Assembly: GCA_033764095.1 (NCBI GenBank)
Contig: JANRJF010000255.1
Location: 61,547 to 125,546 of the forward strand
Length of the DNA: 64,000 nt
From: JBDTMT01 sp033764095
GTDB taxonomy: Bacteria; Desulfobacterota; Binatia; HRBIN30; CADEER01
Direction: 5' to 3'
The position numbers and the translations under genes were made by a program. The notes beneath the pieces were generated by a model, which was given only the letters and a program-made list of their open reading frames with translations, ran no database searches and was not told the origin of the DNA. Every line of letters starts with the position of its first letter. Position 1 is the first letter of the stretch. Below, in pieces: positions 44,016-53,508 of this stretch.

Positions 44016-46306
44016 TCGCCCTCCGGCTCGGCGACGGTTTCCTTGTACGTACACCCCTCGGCCAGACAGCGCCGTACCGTGCCGGCCCGCTTGGTGGTCT
44101 TCTCCACCACGAACGGCGCCGCGCACTGCGGACAGGGCTCCGACACCGGCCGGTCCCAGGTGGCAAACCGGCAGTGCGGATAGCGCCCGCAGGAGAAGAA
44201 CGTCTTGCCGGCGCGCGAGCGCTTCTCGAGAATCTCGCCTTCCTTGCAGTCCGGGCATTGGATACCGGTCGGCACCGGCCGGATCAGCGAACGCACCGTC
44301 TTGCACTCCGGGTAGCCGGAGCAGCCGAGAAACTTGCCGAAGCGGCCGAAGCGTATCTGCATCGGTTTGCCGCACTGATCGCAGACCTCGCTGGTGGTCT
44401 CCTCCTCGGCGATCTTGATGGTACCGTCGTCATCGCGCTCGAAGTTCGCCGTGCTCTTGCACTCTGGATACTTCGAGCAGGCGAGAAACTCGCCGCTGCG
44501 CCCCCACTTCACCACCATCTGCGCACCGCACTTCTTACACGCGATGTCGGTGGGCTGCCCCTGGCGCTTGACGTCGCGCATGTGCTCGGCGGCGTGCTCG
44601 AGATCGCGGGCGAACGGCTCGTAGAAGCGCCGCATGGCAGCGACCCAGTTTTCCTTGCCGTCCTCGATGTCGTCGAGCACCGTCTCCATGCCGGCGGTGA
44701 ACTCGACGTTGAGGATGTCGGGGAACGCCTTCACCAACAGGTCGGTGACCAGAAATCCCAACTCGGTCGGCAGCAGGCGGCGCTGTTTGTCCTCGACGAC
44801 GTACTCCTTGGTGAGGATCGTCGACATGATCGCGGCGTAGGTGGAGGGGCGCCCGATGCCCTTCTCCTCCAACTCCTTGATCAGCGTCGCCTGGCTGAAG
44901 CGCGGCGGCGGTTGCGTGAAGTGCTGTTCCGGAAGCAGCTCGGCCAGCTGCAACACCTGCCCGTCGCTCAGCGGCGGCAGCGCGTGCTCGTCGTCGTCGT
45001 CGCCTTCCGCCGGCTCCTCGTCTCGCCCCTCGGTGTACACGCGGATGAAGCCGTCGAACTTCATCACCTGCCCGGTGGCGCGGAAGAGGGTGTCAACGGC
45101 ACTGATGTCCACCGCCGTCTGGTCGAACACCGCCGGCTGCATCTGGCTGGCGACGAAACGGTTCCAGATCAGCGTGTAGAGCGCCAACTCCTCCTTCGAC
45201 AGGAAGCTGGCGATCGATTCCGGCGGCCGATCGAGCGCGGTCGGACGGATCGCCTCGTGTGCGTCCTGGGCGCCCTTCTTGGTTCGATACGTGACCGGTT
45301 GCTCGGGCAGATACGGCTTGCCGTAGCGCTCGCCGATCAGGCGGCGCACGTCGGCCAGGGCGTCGTCGGCGATGCGCACGGAATCGGTGCGCATGTAGGT
45401 GATCAACCCGACCGGCCCCTCGGCGCCCAGCTCGACGCCCTCATACAGCCGCTGCGCGATGCGCATGGTGCGACTCGGCGCATACCCGAGCTTGCGCGAC
45501 GCCTCCTGCTGCAGCCGCGAAGTGATGAACGGCGGCGTCGGGAAGCGCCGGCGCTCCTTGCGCTCGACCTTGGTGACCTTCCACTCGGCGCCGCGCAGCC
45601 GCGTCACCAGGCCCTGCGCCGCGGCCTCGTTCTCGATGCGGAACTTCTCTGGGTCGAGGCGCTGGTCGCCGATGCGCGTCAGCCGGGCGCTGAAGCGCGG
45701 CGGCTGTGCGCCATCGAGCTGCGCCGTGATCGACCAGTACTCGGTCTTCTCGAACGCCTGGATCTCGCGCTCGCGCTCGCAGACCACGCGCACCGCCACC
45801 GATTGCACACGCCCGGCCGACAACCCGCGCCGCACTTTCTGCCAGAGCAGGGGACTGATCTGGTAGCCGACCAACCGATCGAGGATGCGGCGCGTCTGTT
45901 GCGCCTCGAACAGACTGCGGTCGAGCTCCTTCGGGTGCTTGAGCGCCTCCTGTACCGCCTTCTTGGTGATCTCGTTGAAGAGCACGCGGCGGATGGTGCT
46001 GCGCTTGCCGTCGAGCTTGCCGGCGATGTGCCAGGCGATCGCCTCGCCTTCGCGATCCGGATCGGGCGCCAGGTAGATGTTTTCCTTGCCCTTGGCCGCC
46101 TGGCGCAGCTCCGTGATGATCTTCGATTTGCCGTGGATGACCTGGTACTCGGGGGCAAAGTCGTTCTCGACGTCGACGCCGAGCTTGCTCTTCGGCAGGT
46201 CGACGACGTGGCCGACCGACGCCTTCACCTGGTAGTCGCGCCCCAGGTACTTGGTCAGCGTGCGCGCCTTGGCCGGCGATTCGACGATGACGAGATGCTT
46301 CGCCAT
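44012..46306 (-). CDS. topA: DNA topoisomerase I
   Basis: A 764-residue type IA topoisomerase that relaxes negative supercoils. Toprim begins LVIVESPAKARTLTKYLG and includes DPDREGEAIAWH. The catalytic Tyr is Y304 in LITYMRTDS. The C-terminal part has four cysteine zinc motifs (CKKCGAQM, CDQCGKPM, CPDCKEGE and CPQCAAPF, each with a second Cys pair). An acidic insert (EGDDDDEHA) lies near residue 440. dprA is just upstream, as in many bacteria. Confidence 0.97.
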   Translation of the reverse strand: MAKHLVIVESPAKARTLTKYLGRDYQVKASVGHVVDLPKSKLGVDVENDFAPEYQVIHGKSKIITELRQAAKGKENIYLAPDPDREGEAIAWHIAGKLDGKRSTIRRVLFNEITKKAVQEALKHPKELDRSLFEAQQTRRILDRLVGYQISPLLWQKVRRGLSAGRVQSVAVRVVCEREREIQAFEKTEYWSITAQLDGAQPPRFSARLTRIGDQRLDPEKFRIENEAAAQGLVTRLRGAEWKVTKVERKERRRFPTPPFITSRLQQEASRKLGYAPSRTMRIAQRLYEGVELGAEGPVGLITYMRTDSVRIADDALADVRRLIGERYGKPYLPEQPVTYRTKKGAQDAHEAIRPTALDRPPESIASFLSKEELALYTLIWNRFVASQMQPAVFDQTAVDISAVDTLFRATGQVMKFDGFIRVYTEGRDEEPAEGDDDDEHALPPLSDGQVLQLAELLPEQHFTQPPPRFSQATLIKELEEKGIGRPSTYAAIMSTILTKEYVVEDKQRRLLPTELGFLVTDLLVKAFPDILNVEFTAGMETVLDDIEDGKENWVAAMRRFYEPFARDLEHAAEHMRDVKRQGQPTDIACKKCGAQMVVKWGRSGEFLACSKYPECKSTANFERDDDGTIKIAEEETTSEVCDQCGKPMQIRFGRFGKFLGCSGYPECKTVRSLIRPVPTGIQCPDCKEGEILEKRSRAGKTFFSCGRYPHCRFATWDRPVSEPCPQCAAPFVVEKTTKRAGTVRRCLAEGCTYKETVAEPEGE

Positions 46307-46313
46307 GCCAGGC

Positions 46314-47417
46314 TCAGTTCACCGCCGCGACAGCGCCGCCGCGCGCGAACAGCTGACCCGGCAGTTGGCGCACCAGCCCGCGTAGCTCGAGCAACAGCAG
46401 CGTTTCGAGCAGGGCGCCCGCCGCCAGTCCGGTGCGGGTGAGGAGCTCGTCGACGGCGCGCGGCGTCTCGTCGAGCTCGGCGAGCACCGCCGCTTCGATG
46501 GCGCCCAGAATCGGCGCCGCCGGACGCCCACCGCCACGCAGATGCGGCGCGATCTCGCGCAGTACGTCGTCCGCGTTCTCGGCCAGCGCGGCGCCCTGGC
46601 GGATCAATTGATGCGTGCCACGACTACGCGCCCCGACCGGTCCGGGCACCGCGAATACCTCGCGCCCCTGCTCGACCGCGTACTGCGCCGTGATCAGCGA
46701 GCCGCTGCGCTCCGTCGCTTCGATCACCACCGTCGCCAGCGCCAGACCGCTGATGATGCGATTGCGGCCAGGGAAATTCTCGGCGTCCGGCGGCGCTCCC
46801 ATCGGATACTCGGAAACGACGGCGCCGTTCTTCGTAATTTGCATGTGGAGGCGATGATGCTCACTCGGGTACACCACGTCAATCCCGCTTCCCAGCACGG
46901 CGATCGTCCGCCCTCCGGCGCGCAGCGCGGCCGCGTGCGCGGCAGCGTCGATGCCACGCGCCATGCCACTCACGATCGTGATACCGCGGGTCGCCAGCCC
47001 CTCGCCCAGCTGCGCCGCCATCTGGCGGCCATACGCACTCGCGTCGCGCGAGCCGACGAGTGCGACCGCATAGCGGTCCGCCTCGATCAACTCGCCCAAG
47101 GCGTAGAGAAAGAGCGGCGGGTCGTGGATGTGGCGCAATTGGTCCGGATAGCTGGCGTCGGTCCAGGTGACCAGCCGCCCATTGTTGCGATCAAGCCGCG
47201 CGAGTTGCGCGTCGACCTCGCGCCAACGATCGAAGGCGCGCAGGGCGCCGCGCACCTCGCGGCGCACGCCGGCGCGCTGCAGCGCCAGGTCAGTCGCACC
47301 GAAGACGCCTTCTGGTGACCCAAAGGCGCGGACCAGCGCCACCGCCAAGACGTTGCCGATGCCGGCAACCCGACGTAGCGCAATCCAGGCAGCCCATCCC
47401 GTCACCGCGCCGGCCAT
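46314..47417 (-). CDS. dprA: DNA-processing protein DprA
   Basis: A 367-residue protein that loads RecA on incoming single-stranded DNA during transformation. The Rossmann-like core has VALVGSRDASAYG, ITIVSGMARGIDAAAH, TIAVLGSGIDVVYPSEH, GRNRIISGLA and EATERSGSLITAQYA. A C-terminal winged-helix domain (about 300-360) follows. The start is the ATG at 47417; another in-frame ATG at 47465 would add 16 residues of unlikely composition. It is divergent from comM and 7 bases from topA. Confidence 0.93.
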   Translation of the reverse strand: MAGAVTGWAAWIALRRVAGIGNVLAVALVRAFGSPEGVFGATDLALQRAGVRREVRGALRAFDRWREVDAQLARLDRNNGRLVTWTDASYPDQLRHIHDPPLFLYALGELIEADRYAVALVGSRDASAYGRQMAAQLGEGLATRGITIVSGMARGIDAAAHAAALRAGGRTIAVLGSGIDVVYPSEHHRLHMQITKNGAVVSEYPMGAPPDAENFPGRNRIISGLALATVVIEATERSGSLITAQYAVEQGREVFAVPGPVGARSRGTHQLIRQGAALAENADDVLREIAPHLRGGGRPAAPILGAIEAAVLAELDETPRAVDELLTRTGLAAGALLETLLLLELRGLVRQLPGQLFARGGAVAAVN

Positions 47418-47471
47418 ACGTCTGTCATACGTATTGATAGTCTGACTGTCTAGTTGATATGCCATCTTTCC
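47418..47471. promoter_or_regulatory. AT-rich divergent region between dprA and comM
   Basis: The 54 bases between the two starts are much more AT-rich than the genes. They contain two direct TTGATA copies, the palindrome ATACGTAT and AGTCTGACT. No well-spaced promoter pair was recognised, but both strands have possible hexamers. Confidence 0.4.
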
Positions 47472-49007
47472 ATGCTGGCTACGGTGATGTCGAGCGCGGT
47501 GCACGGAGTCGATGGGCTGCCGGTCGAGGTCGAGGTCGACCTGACGCGGGGCCTGCCGCACTTCGGCGTCGTCGGCCTTCCCGAAGGCGCGGTGAAGGAG
47601 GGAAAGGACCGCGTGCGGTCAGCGGTGCGCAACGCCGGCTTCGCCTTTCCTGCGCAGAAGGTGATCGTCAACCTGGCGCCTGCCGATCTGAAGAAGGAGG
47701 GCTCGGCCTTCGATCTGCCGATCGCACTCGGCATCCTGGCCGCCTCCGGGCAGCTGCCACCCGACTCGCTGCGCGGCTATGGCGTGCTGGGCGAGCTGTC
47801 GCTGGACGGGCGCGTCAAAGCGGTGCGCGGCGCCCTGCCGATCGCGGCCGCAGCGCGCGCACGCGGCTTGCGCGGGTTGCTGCTCCCGCCGGCGAACGTG
47901 CGCGAGGCGGCGGTGGTCGCCGGACTCGACGTGTTCGCCGTGCCGACCCTGAGCGACGCGGTCGATTTCCTACGCGGTGATCGGACGCTGACGCCGACCA
48001 CGGTCGACTTGTCCGCGGTCTTCGAGCGCGAGCGGAGCGACGATGTCGACTTCGCCGACGTGAAGGGACAGCCACTGGTGAAACGCGCCCTCGAGGTGGC
48101 CGCCGCCGGCGGTCACAACGTCATCATGGTGGGACCGCCGGGATCGGGAAAGACCATGCTGGCCCAACGCCTGGCGACGATCCTCCCCTGCCTGTCACTC
48201 GATGAGGCGATCGAGGCGACGCGGGTGCACAGCGTGCTCGGCCTGATGCGCGGCCGGTCGCTGGTGACGGCGCGTCCGTTCCGCGCTCCGCATCATACGA
48301 TCAGTGACGCGGGGCTGATCGGCGGCGGCACCATCCCGCGCCCCGGCGAGGTGTCGCTGGCACATCGCGGCGTGCTCTTCCTCGACGAACTGCCGGAATT
48401 CCGCAAGAACGTCCTCGAGGTGCTGCGGCAACCGTTGGAGGAACGCCGCATCACGGTGACGCGGGTAGCGGGATCGGTGACCTTTCCGGCCGACATCATG
48501 CTGGTCGCCGCGATGAACCCCTGCCCATGCGGCTATTTCGGCGACAGCCAGCGCACCTGCACGTGTCCCGCGCAGCAGGTGCAGCGTTATCGCAGTCGCG
48601 TCTCCGGGCCGCTGCTCGACCGCATCGACATTCACGTCGACGTGCGCGGCGTCGCGTTTCGCGAGCTGGCGGATCAGCAGGCCGGTGAATCGTCGGCCAT
48701 CGTGCGCGGGCGCGTCGAACGCGCGCGGCAGCGCCAACTGGCGCGCTTCGCCGGCCGACCGCTGTTCTGCAACGCGCAGATGCCGGCGCGCGACATCCGG
48801 CGCCACGCCGCGCCGGTCCCTGCCGCCGAACGGCTGCTCGAGCAGGCGATGCATTCGCTGTCGCTGAGCGCTCGGGCGTACAGCCGGGTCCTCAAGGTTG
48901 CGCGGACCATCGCCGACCTGGCCGAGGCGGACGCCGTCGGCGCGGCGCACGTGGCCGAGGCAGTCCAGTACCGCAACCTCGACCGCGACCTGTCCGGCGT
49001 GGCCTGA
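47472..49007 (+). CDS. comM: ComM/YifB family Mg-chelatase-like AAA ATPase
   Basis: A 511-residue protein. ComM is a hexameric helicase that aids branch migration during natural transformation; many carriers are not known to be competent. The N-terminal Lon-like domain (VHGVDGLPVEVEVDLTRGLP) is followed by the AAA core with Walker A GPPGSGKT, GEVSLAHRGVLFLDELPEF, and AAMNPCPCGYFGD, then the C-terminal helical domain. The ATG at 47472 gives the standard MLATVMSSAV start. Its pairing with dprA is consistent with a DNA-uptake role. Confidence 0.93.
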   Translation: MLATVMSSAVHGVDGLPVEVEVDLTRGLPHFGVVGLPEGAVKEGKDRVRSAVRNAGFAFPAQKVIVNLAPADLKKEGSAFDLPIALGILAASGQLPPDSLRGYGVLGELSLDGRVKAVRGALPIAAAARARGLRGLLLPPANVREAAVVAGLDVFAVPTLSDAVDFLRGDRTLTPTTVDLSAVFERERSDDVDFADVKGQPLVKRALEVAAAGGHNVIMVGPPGSGKTMLAQRLATILPCLSLDEAIEATRVHSVLGLMRGRSLVTARPFRAPHHTISDAGLIGGGTIPRPGEVSLAHRGVLFLDELPEFRKNVLEVLRQPLEERRITVTRVAGSVTFPADIMLVAAMNPCPCGYFGDSQRTCTCPAQQVQRYRSRVSGPLLDRIDIHVDVRGVAFRELADQQAGESSAIVRGRVERARQRQLARFAGRPLFCNAQMPARDIRRHAAPVPAAERLLEQAMHSLSLSARAYSRVLKVARTIADLAEADAVGAAHVAEAVQYRNLDRDLSGVA

Positions 49008-49066
49008 ACGGGACCGGCAAGCCACGGCACTATATAAAGGAAGCGAGCGGACGCCGAACCGCACGG

Positions 49067-50344
49067 TCAGTGCCGGTGCAGCGTATTGACGATCAGCTGC
49101 AGCGGCGCCGCCCGCTCCCGCGCCACGGCATCCGGCGGGGTTCCCGCCGGCAGTGCATAGGCGACCGCAGCGAACCCGTGCGTACCGCGGTCGATGGCCG
49201 ACCACTCCGTCAGCCGGAACCCAATACCCGGCATCTCGCCCATCTGCTCCTCCGGGGCCGGACCGTCCGACTGTTCGCGGTAGACCAGCGTCGGCGCCAA
49301 GCTGCGCAGCGACTCGCCGAGCACCAGCTCGAGCACGAAGGTGACGTCATCCCCCACCAGACCGATCCAGTCGCTGCGCCGGCCGTCGAGTCCGTCGCCG
49401 CCCACGCCAACCGCGCGCGGAGGCATGTCGGCCGCCGCGACGCGCCAGCCGTGCAGATCGCGGAAATCGAGCACCGCCTGCACTTCGATATGGCTGAAGA
49501 AGTACGTCGGCGGGAAGTTCAGTCGCAGCCGCACCGGCAGCTCGATCGTGTTGCGCGTGATCAGGCTCTCGGTCTCGAAGATGGGTGTGCGCAACCCGAA
49601 GCCGAGACGCACCCACTGATACTCGCGACGCAGGACGCGGATCGGACCGGCGCGCCAGGCGCCGAAACGCCATTCGATGTCGTCCTCGTCGCGCCCGAGC
49701 GGAATGAGGCCGAAGAAGCGCGCCGAGGCACGCACCTTGAGACGGTCGAGCAAGTTCGGCCCGAGGGCGCCGGCGGGCGATCGCAGCGCCAGATAGCGTG
49801 GCGTCGGCGCCCCGAAGCCGAGCGCGAGTCGCTCGCCGAAGACCAGGTCGCGCGCCGCGTCGTAGTCCACGTAGCGCAGCGGCGAGCGCGGCGCCGGCGC
49901 CGGCAGCGCAAGCGCGTAGACCCAGCGCGTCTCGTCGCCCTGCGCCGCTCCGATCTCGACCGCACAACCTGCCACCGGCGGCAACTCGTCGAGGACGGCG
50001 CGGCGCCCGCCGTCGGCAGCCATCCAGAGCACCGCATCGTTGTCGTCGAGCCGCTGCGGCGCGTCGTCCGGGTTCGGCTCCGGCCCGGAATCCAACGCCC
50101 AGCGACCGGTCGCGTCGCGCTCGTCGAGCTGCCACGGAATCGGCGCGCAGGTGGCGGCGCACGCGAACAGCGCGAGCTCGTCCTCGCGTCGCTCGCGCAG
50201 GCATCCGAGGTCGCCGCCGCGCACCTCGGCGAGTCGCCAAGCGGGCATCGCAGACCATGCTGGAAGTGCGAAAAAACACAACGCGGACGCGCAGCTGACC
50301 GCAATGATGAGTCGCGTTGTAGTAGTAGGCAATTTTCTTGACAT
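49067..50344 (-). CDS. Exported protein of unknown function
   Basis: A 425-residue protein with a signal peptide (about 1-31, LIIAVSCASALCFFALPAWSA). I do not recognise the family. The mature part is Trp/Arg-rich with strand-like segments (for example VRLRLNFPPTYFFSHIEVQAVL and VTFVLELVLGESLRSLAPTLVYR), which would suit a periplasmic beta-structure. It is convergent with comM and divergent from the DUF1302 operon, whose promoter -35 overlaps this gene's first codons. The ATG at 50344 has only a weak ribosome site; a GTG at 50356 is possible. A link with the neighbouring envelope operon is suggested by position only. Confidence 0.7.
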   Translation of the reverse strand: MSRKLPTTTTRLIIAVSCASALCFFALPAWSAMPAWRLAEVRGGDLGCLRERREDELALFACAATCAPIPWQLDERDATGRWALDSGPEPNPDDAPQRLDDNDAVLWMAADGGRRAVLDELPPVAGCAVEIGAAQGDETRWVYALALPAPAPRSPLRYVDYDAARDLVFGERLALGFGAPTPRYLALRSPAGALGPNLLDRLKVRASARFFGLIPLGRDEDDIEWRFGAWRAGPIRVLRREYQWVRLGFGLRTPIFETESLITRNTIELPVRLRLNFPPTYFFSHIEVQAVLDFRDLHGWRVAAADMPPRAVGVGGDGLDGRRSDWIGLVGDDVTFVLELVLGESLRSLAPTLVYREQSDGPAPEEQMGEMPGIGFRLTEWSAIDRGTHGFAAVAYALPAGTPPDAVARERAAPLQLIVNTLHRH

Positions 50345-50365
50345 CGTCAGCCGCACTCACATAAG
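50338..50365 (+). promoter_or_regulatory. Promoter of the DUF1302 operon
   Basis: TTGACA (50338-50343), 16 bases, then CATAAG (50360-50365), preceded by an AT-rich AATTTTC. It overlaps the start of the divergent gene and gives a leader of about 65 bases before the ATG at 50437. Confidence 0.6.
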
Positions 50366-50436
50366 CACCGCCCTGCTTGCCGGCACCTTGGGGGGGGCCG
50401 TACGGGCGAATCCGTAACGTCAGAGGAGGGTCTGGA

Positions 50437-52350
50437 ATGGCGCGGTGTGCGTTGGGCACGTGGGGGCGTGTGTGTCTCCTGACGGCAGCAGCAACCCTCG
50501 GAATGGCGCGCGGTGCGTTTGGCGCGGCGCTCGATGAACGAGGTGAGATCAAGCTCGGGGTGCGCGCCTACACGGCGGCGCGCGTCGCCACCGAGAACAC
50601 CGACATCACCATCTGCAACTTTCTCGACGGCAAGCAGCGCTGCGGCGGCTCCAACGGCCGCGGCCCGACGCCGTTGGTCAATCAGACCTATCGCAGCCTG
50701 ACCTTTCCGGTCTCGCCTGCCGGCCATCTGCGCCAGCAGCGCACCTACGTCGAGGCCGAGCTCGATCACAACCTGTCCCGACTGCTCGAAGAGGGCTTCG
50801 GCCCGCTGGCGCTGCTCGATGACCTGCCGTTCAAGTTCCAGACGTTCAAGTACCACCTGACGTACCGCGGCGAATACGAGGGCGTCTACGACTACGGTCC
50901 CGCCGAGTACCGCACGCACTACCAGTACGAGAACAAGCTGCTGGTGCCCGACTTCTCCGGCAACGTCGCCAACATCGGCCAGTCGCGGCGCCGACTGCGC
51001 AGCATCGGCGTTATCCGCAACCGGCTCTTCCAGGCCTACCTGGAGACCCAGGTGGAGCGGTTACAGATGCGCTTCGGCCGCCAGATCCTCTCCTGGGGCC
51101 AGACCGACGCCTTCCGCCTGCTCGACAACATCAACCCGCTCGACAACAGCTTCGGCGGCTTCCTGATCCCGCTCGACGAGCGGCGCCAACCGCTCGACAT
51201 GCTGCTGCTCAACTACAGCGTCGGCGAGCTCGGCCCGCTGTACGAGATGTTCGTCGAGGCCTACGCCGCGATCGACGACGCGATCGGTTTCCAGCCCGGC
51301 ATTCCGCAGGGCTCGCCGTGGGCGCTGCCCAACCTCGGCGCGCCGAGCGCCGTGCTGCAGACCCAGCGCACCCAGCCGCAGCGCGTCGTCAAGGACACCC
51401 GTGGCGGCTTCCGCATCAACTTCACCACCCCGGTGCCAGTCATCGAGGACATGGACGTCAGCCTGGCGAACTACTGGACCTACCTCGACAACCCGATGGT
51501 CCAGACCTACGTGAACACGCGCTTCCCGCTGGCGATCCAGTGCGGACCGGACCCGAACAAGTGCAACCCGGCGACCGGCTTCCTGGCCAACTCGGTGCAG
51601 ACCGGGCCGCGCGTGCAGATCACCGGCGTCGCCTCCAGCTTCAACTTCCCGATGGACTGGGCGCGGGCGATGTTCCTCAGCGGCCAACCGATCGTCCGCT
51701 ACGAGCTCGCGTACTTCCGCGGCGAGCAGCGCCCGACCCAGCAGCAGCTCGATCCGTTCATCTACGGCGTCGGCAACTGCGCGCGCGGTCGCATCAGGGA
51801 CACGCCGTACGGTCCGCTGTGCACCGGCGGCCGCCGCTACGGCGACTCGTGGAACTTCGTGCTCGGCTTCGACCTCAACCAGTTCATCCGCCCGCTCAAC
51901 CCCAACCAGTCGTTCTTCATCACCACCCAGTTCTTCTACAAGCACCTGAACGGCGCCGCGCCGCGCACCCGCGACGGCATCGAGCTGCAGAACAAGCGCG
52001 TGTTCAAGGGCGAGGTGCTGCCGGTGCCGTCGTTCAACGTGGCCGCGCCGTTCCTGCCCAGCGCCGGCGCGTCGCAGTCGGTGTTGATCCACAACCCGAT
52101 CGACCAGTACCTCAACACCCTGCTGATCTCGACCTCCTACTTCAGCAGCCAGGTGAACCCGGCGCTGACTCTCTTCTACGACTGGTCTGGTTCGTTCGTC
52201 GCGCAGCCGCAGGTGGTGCTCAGCCGCGACCCGTTCCGCTTCACCTTCGCCTACAGCTTCCTGACCGCCGGCACGCTCAAGGGCGCCAGCGGCGTCAGCC
52301 TGCTGCGCGACCGCGACAACGTCCTGTTCCAGCTCGACTACGTCATCTGA
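50437..52350 (+). CDS. DUF1302-family outer-membrane protein
   Basis: A 637-residue exported protein; signal peptide to about FGAA. The family pattern is clear: FGRQILSWGQTDAFRLLDNINPLD near residues 210-230, then DSWNFVLGFDLNQFIRPLN and a C-terminal barrel-like run (TLFYDWSGSFVAQPQVVLS, FRFTFAYSFLTAG). GAGGAGGG is 7 bases before the ATG. DUF1302 proteins are thought to be outer-membrane proteins, often encoded with DUF1329 and MMPL transporters. It is first in a four-gene operon. The likely role is moving a hydrophobic compound across the outer membrane; substrate unknown. Confidence 0.85.
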   Translation: MARCALGTWGRVCLLTAAATLGMARGAFGAALDERGEIKLGVRAYTAARVATENTDITICNFLDGKQRCGGSNGRGPTPLVNQTYRSLTFPVSPAGHLRQQRTYVEAELDHNLSRLLEEGFGPLALLDDLPFKFQTFKYHLTYRGEYEGVYDYGPAEYRTHYQYENKLLVPDFSGNVANIGQSRRRLRSIGVIRNRLFQAYLETQVERLQMRFGRQILSWGQTDAFRLLDNINPLDNSFGGFLIPLDERRQPLDMLLLNYSVGELGPLYEMFVEAYAAIDDAIGFQPGIPQGSPWALPNLGAPSAVLQTQRTQPQRVVKDTRGGFRINFTTPVPVIEDMDVSLANYWTYLDNPMVQTYVNTRFPLAIQCGPDPNKCNPATGFLANSVQTGPRVQITGVASSFNFPMDWARAMFLSGQPIVRYELAYFRGEQRPTQQQLDPFIYGVGNCARGRIRDTPYGPLCTGGRRYGDSWNFVLGFDLNQFIRPLNPNQSFFITTQFFYKHLNGAAPRTRDGIELQNKRVFKGEVLPVPSFNVAAPFLPSAGASQSVLIHNPIDQYLNTLLISTSYFSSQVNPALTLFYDWSGSFVAQPQVVLSRDPFRFTFAYSFLTAGTLKGASGVSLLRDRDNVLFQLDYVI

Positions 52351-52371
52351 ACGACCGTTCGCCCCGTATCC

Positions 52372-52407
52372 CGGCCGACAGGCTCCTGCACCGGAGCCTG
52401 TCGGCCG
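52372..52407 (+). other. 15-bp perfect hairpin between DUF1302 and YCF48 genes
   Basis: CGGCCGACAGGCTCC (52372-52386) pairs perfectly with GGAGCCTGTCGGCCG (52393-52407) across TGCACC. No T-run follows, so it is more likely an mRNA-stabilising or partial-termination element that adjusts the level of the downstream genes than a full terminator. Confidence 0.6.
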
Positions 52408-52448
52408 TTCGCTGTTCCACAATCGTTGCCGACCACGTATAGAGGCTG

Positions 52449-53480
52449 ATGGTGACCCCAGACATTTCGAGGCTTTCCCTCGCCGCGGCGCTGTGGTGCG
52501 CGCTGATCGCGCCCGCCGCCGCCAAGGACAAGGACGCGATCTCGCTCAGCGACATCCGCCAGAATCTGTTCTCGGCCTGCTTCAGCTCGCCGAACGACGG
52601 CTGGGTGGTCGGGGAGCTCGGACGCGTCTTCCACACCGCCGACCGCGGCAAGACGTTCTCGCGCAGCGACACGGGCACGCGCGACGCCTTCCTCACCGTC
52701 GCCTGTCTGCCGGACGGCACGGTCTTCATCGCCGGCCAACACGGTCTGGCGATGCGCAGCACCGACCAGGGCAAGTCGTGGACCAAGGTCGACACGGGAA
52801 CCAAGCGCGACCTGCTCAGCGTCGACTTCGCCAACGCGCAGGTCGGCGTCGCCGTTGGCGACTTCGGCACCATGATCCGCACCGAGGACGGCGGCCTGAC
52901 CTGGACGAAGGTGGCGCTGCCGCACGACCTGCAGCTCCCCGAAGATGTCGCCGAGATCGTCGATCCGGGCGACGTGCTGCTCTACGACATCGACTTCGCC
53001 ACGCCGGAGCGCGGCTGGGCGGTCGGCGAGTTCGGCGTCATCTTCACCACCGCCGACGGCGGCAAGACGTGGACGACGCAACAGAGCGGCGTCGAGACCA
53101 CGCTCTTCGGCGTCAACTTCGCCGACGAGAACACCGGCTTCGCCACCGGCATCGAACAGGTGCTCCTGCGCACCACCGACGGCGGGCAGACCTGGAAGGA
53201 GCTCCGCGTCACCGGACACAAGGGCTTCGTGCTCGGCCTCTACGATGTCGCCATCCAGGGCAAGATCGGCTGGGTCGTCGGCGACAGCGGCCTGATCCTG
53301 CGCACCACCGACGGCGGCGAGACCTGGACTCCGATCGACCTGCCGATCCGCCTGGTCGGCAATTGGTTCCGCGGCGTGGCGCTGACACCGGGCGCCGACG
53401 GCATCATCGTGGGTAGTGAAGGCGAGATCCTGCTGACCCAGGGCGATCAGTATCACGAGTTGGAGAAGCCCCGGTCCTGA
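52449..53480 (+). CDS. YCF48-like (BNR repeat) exported protein
   Basis: A 343-residue exported protein with a signal peptide (to about AAAK). Six or seven repeats of the form GWVVGE.G.I..T.DGG.TW make a beta-propeller related to the photosystem II assembly factor Ycf48 (RTEDGGLTWTKV, TTADGGKTWTTQ, RTTDGGQTWKEL, RTTDGGETWTPI). Such proteins in non-phototrophs are repeatedly found between DUF1302/DUF1329 and MMPL genes. Role unknown; probably a periplasmic or outer-surface partner of the transporter. Confidence 0.85.
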   Translation: MVTPDISRLSLAAALWCALIAPAAAKDKDAISLSDIRQNLFSACFSSPNDGWVVGELGRVFHTADRGKTFSRSDTGTRDAFLTVACLPDGTVFIAGQHGLAMRSTDQGKSWTKVDTGTKRDLLSVDFANAQVGVAVGDFGTMIRTEDGGLTWTKVALPHDLQLPEDVAEIVDPGDVLLYDIDFATPERGWAVGEFGVIFTTADGGKTWTTQQSGVETTLFGVNFADENTGFATGIEQVLLRTTDGGQTWKELRVTGHKGFVLGLYDVAIQGKIGWVVGDSGLILRTTDGGETWTPIDLPIRLVGNWFRGVALTPGADGIIVGSEGEILLTQGDQYHELEKPRS

Positions 53481-53508
53481 TCGCAGGACCGGATCGGAGG
53501 TTGTTGGG

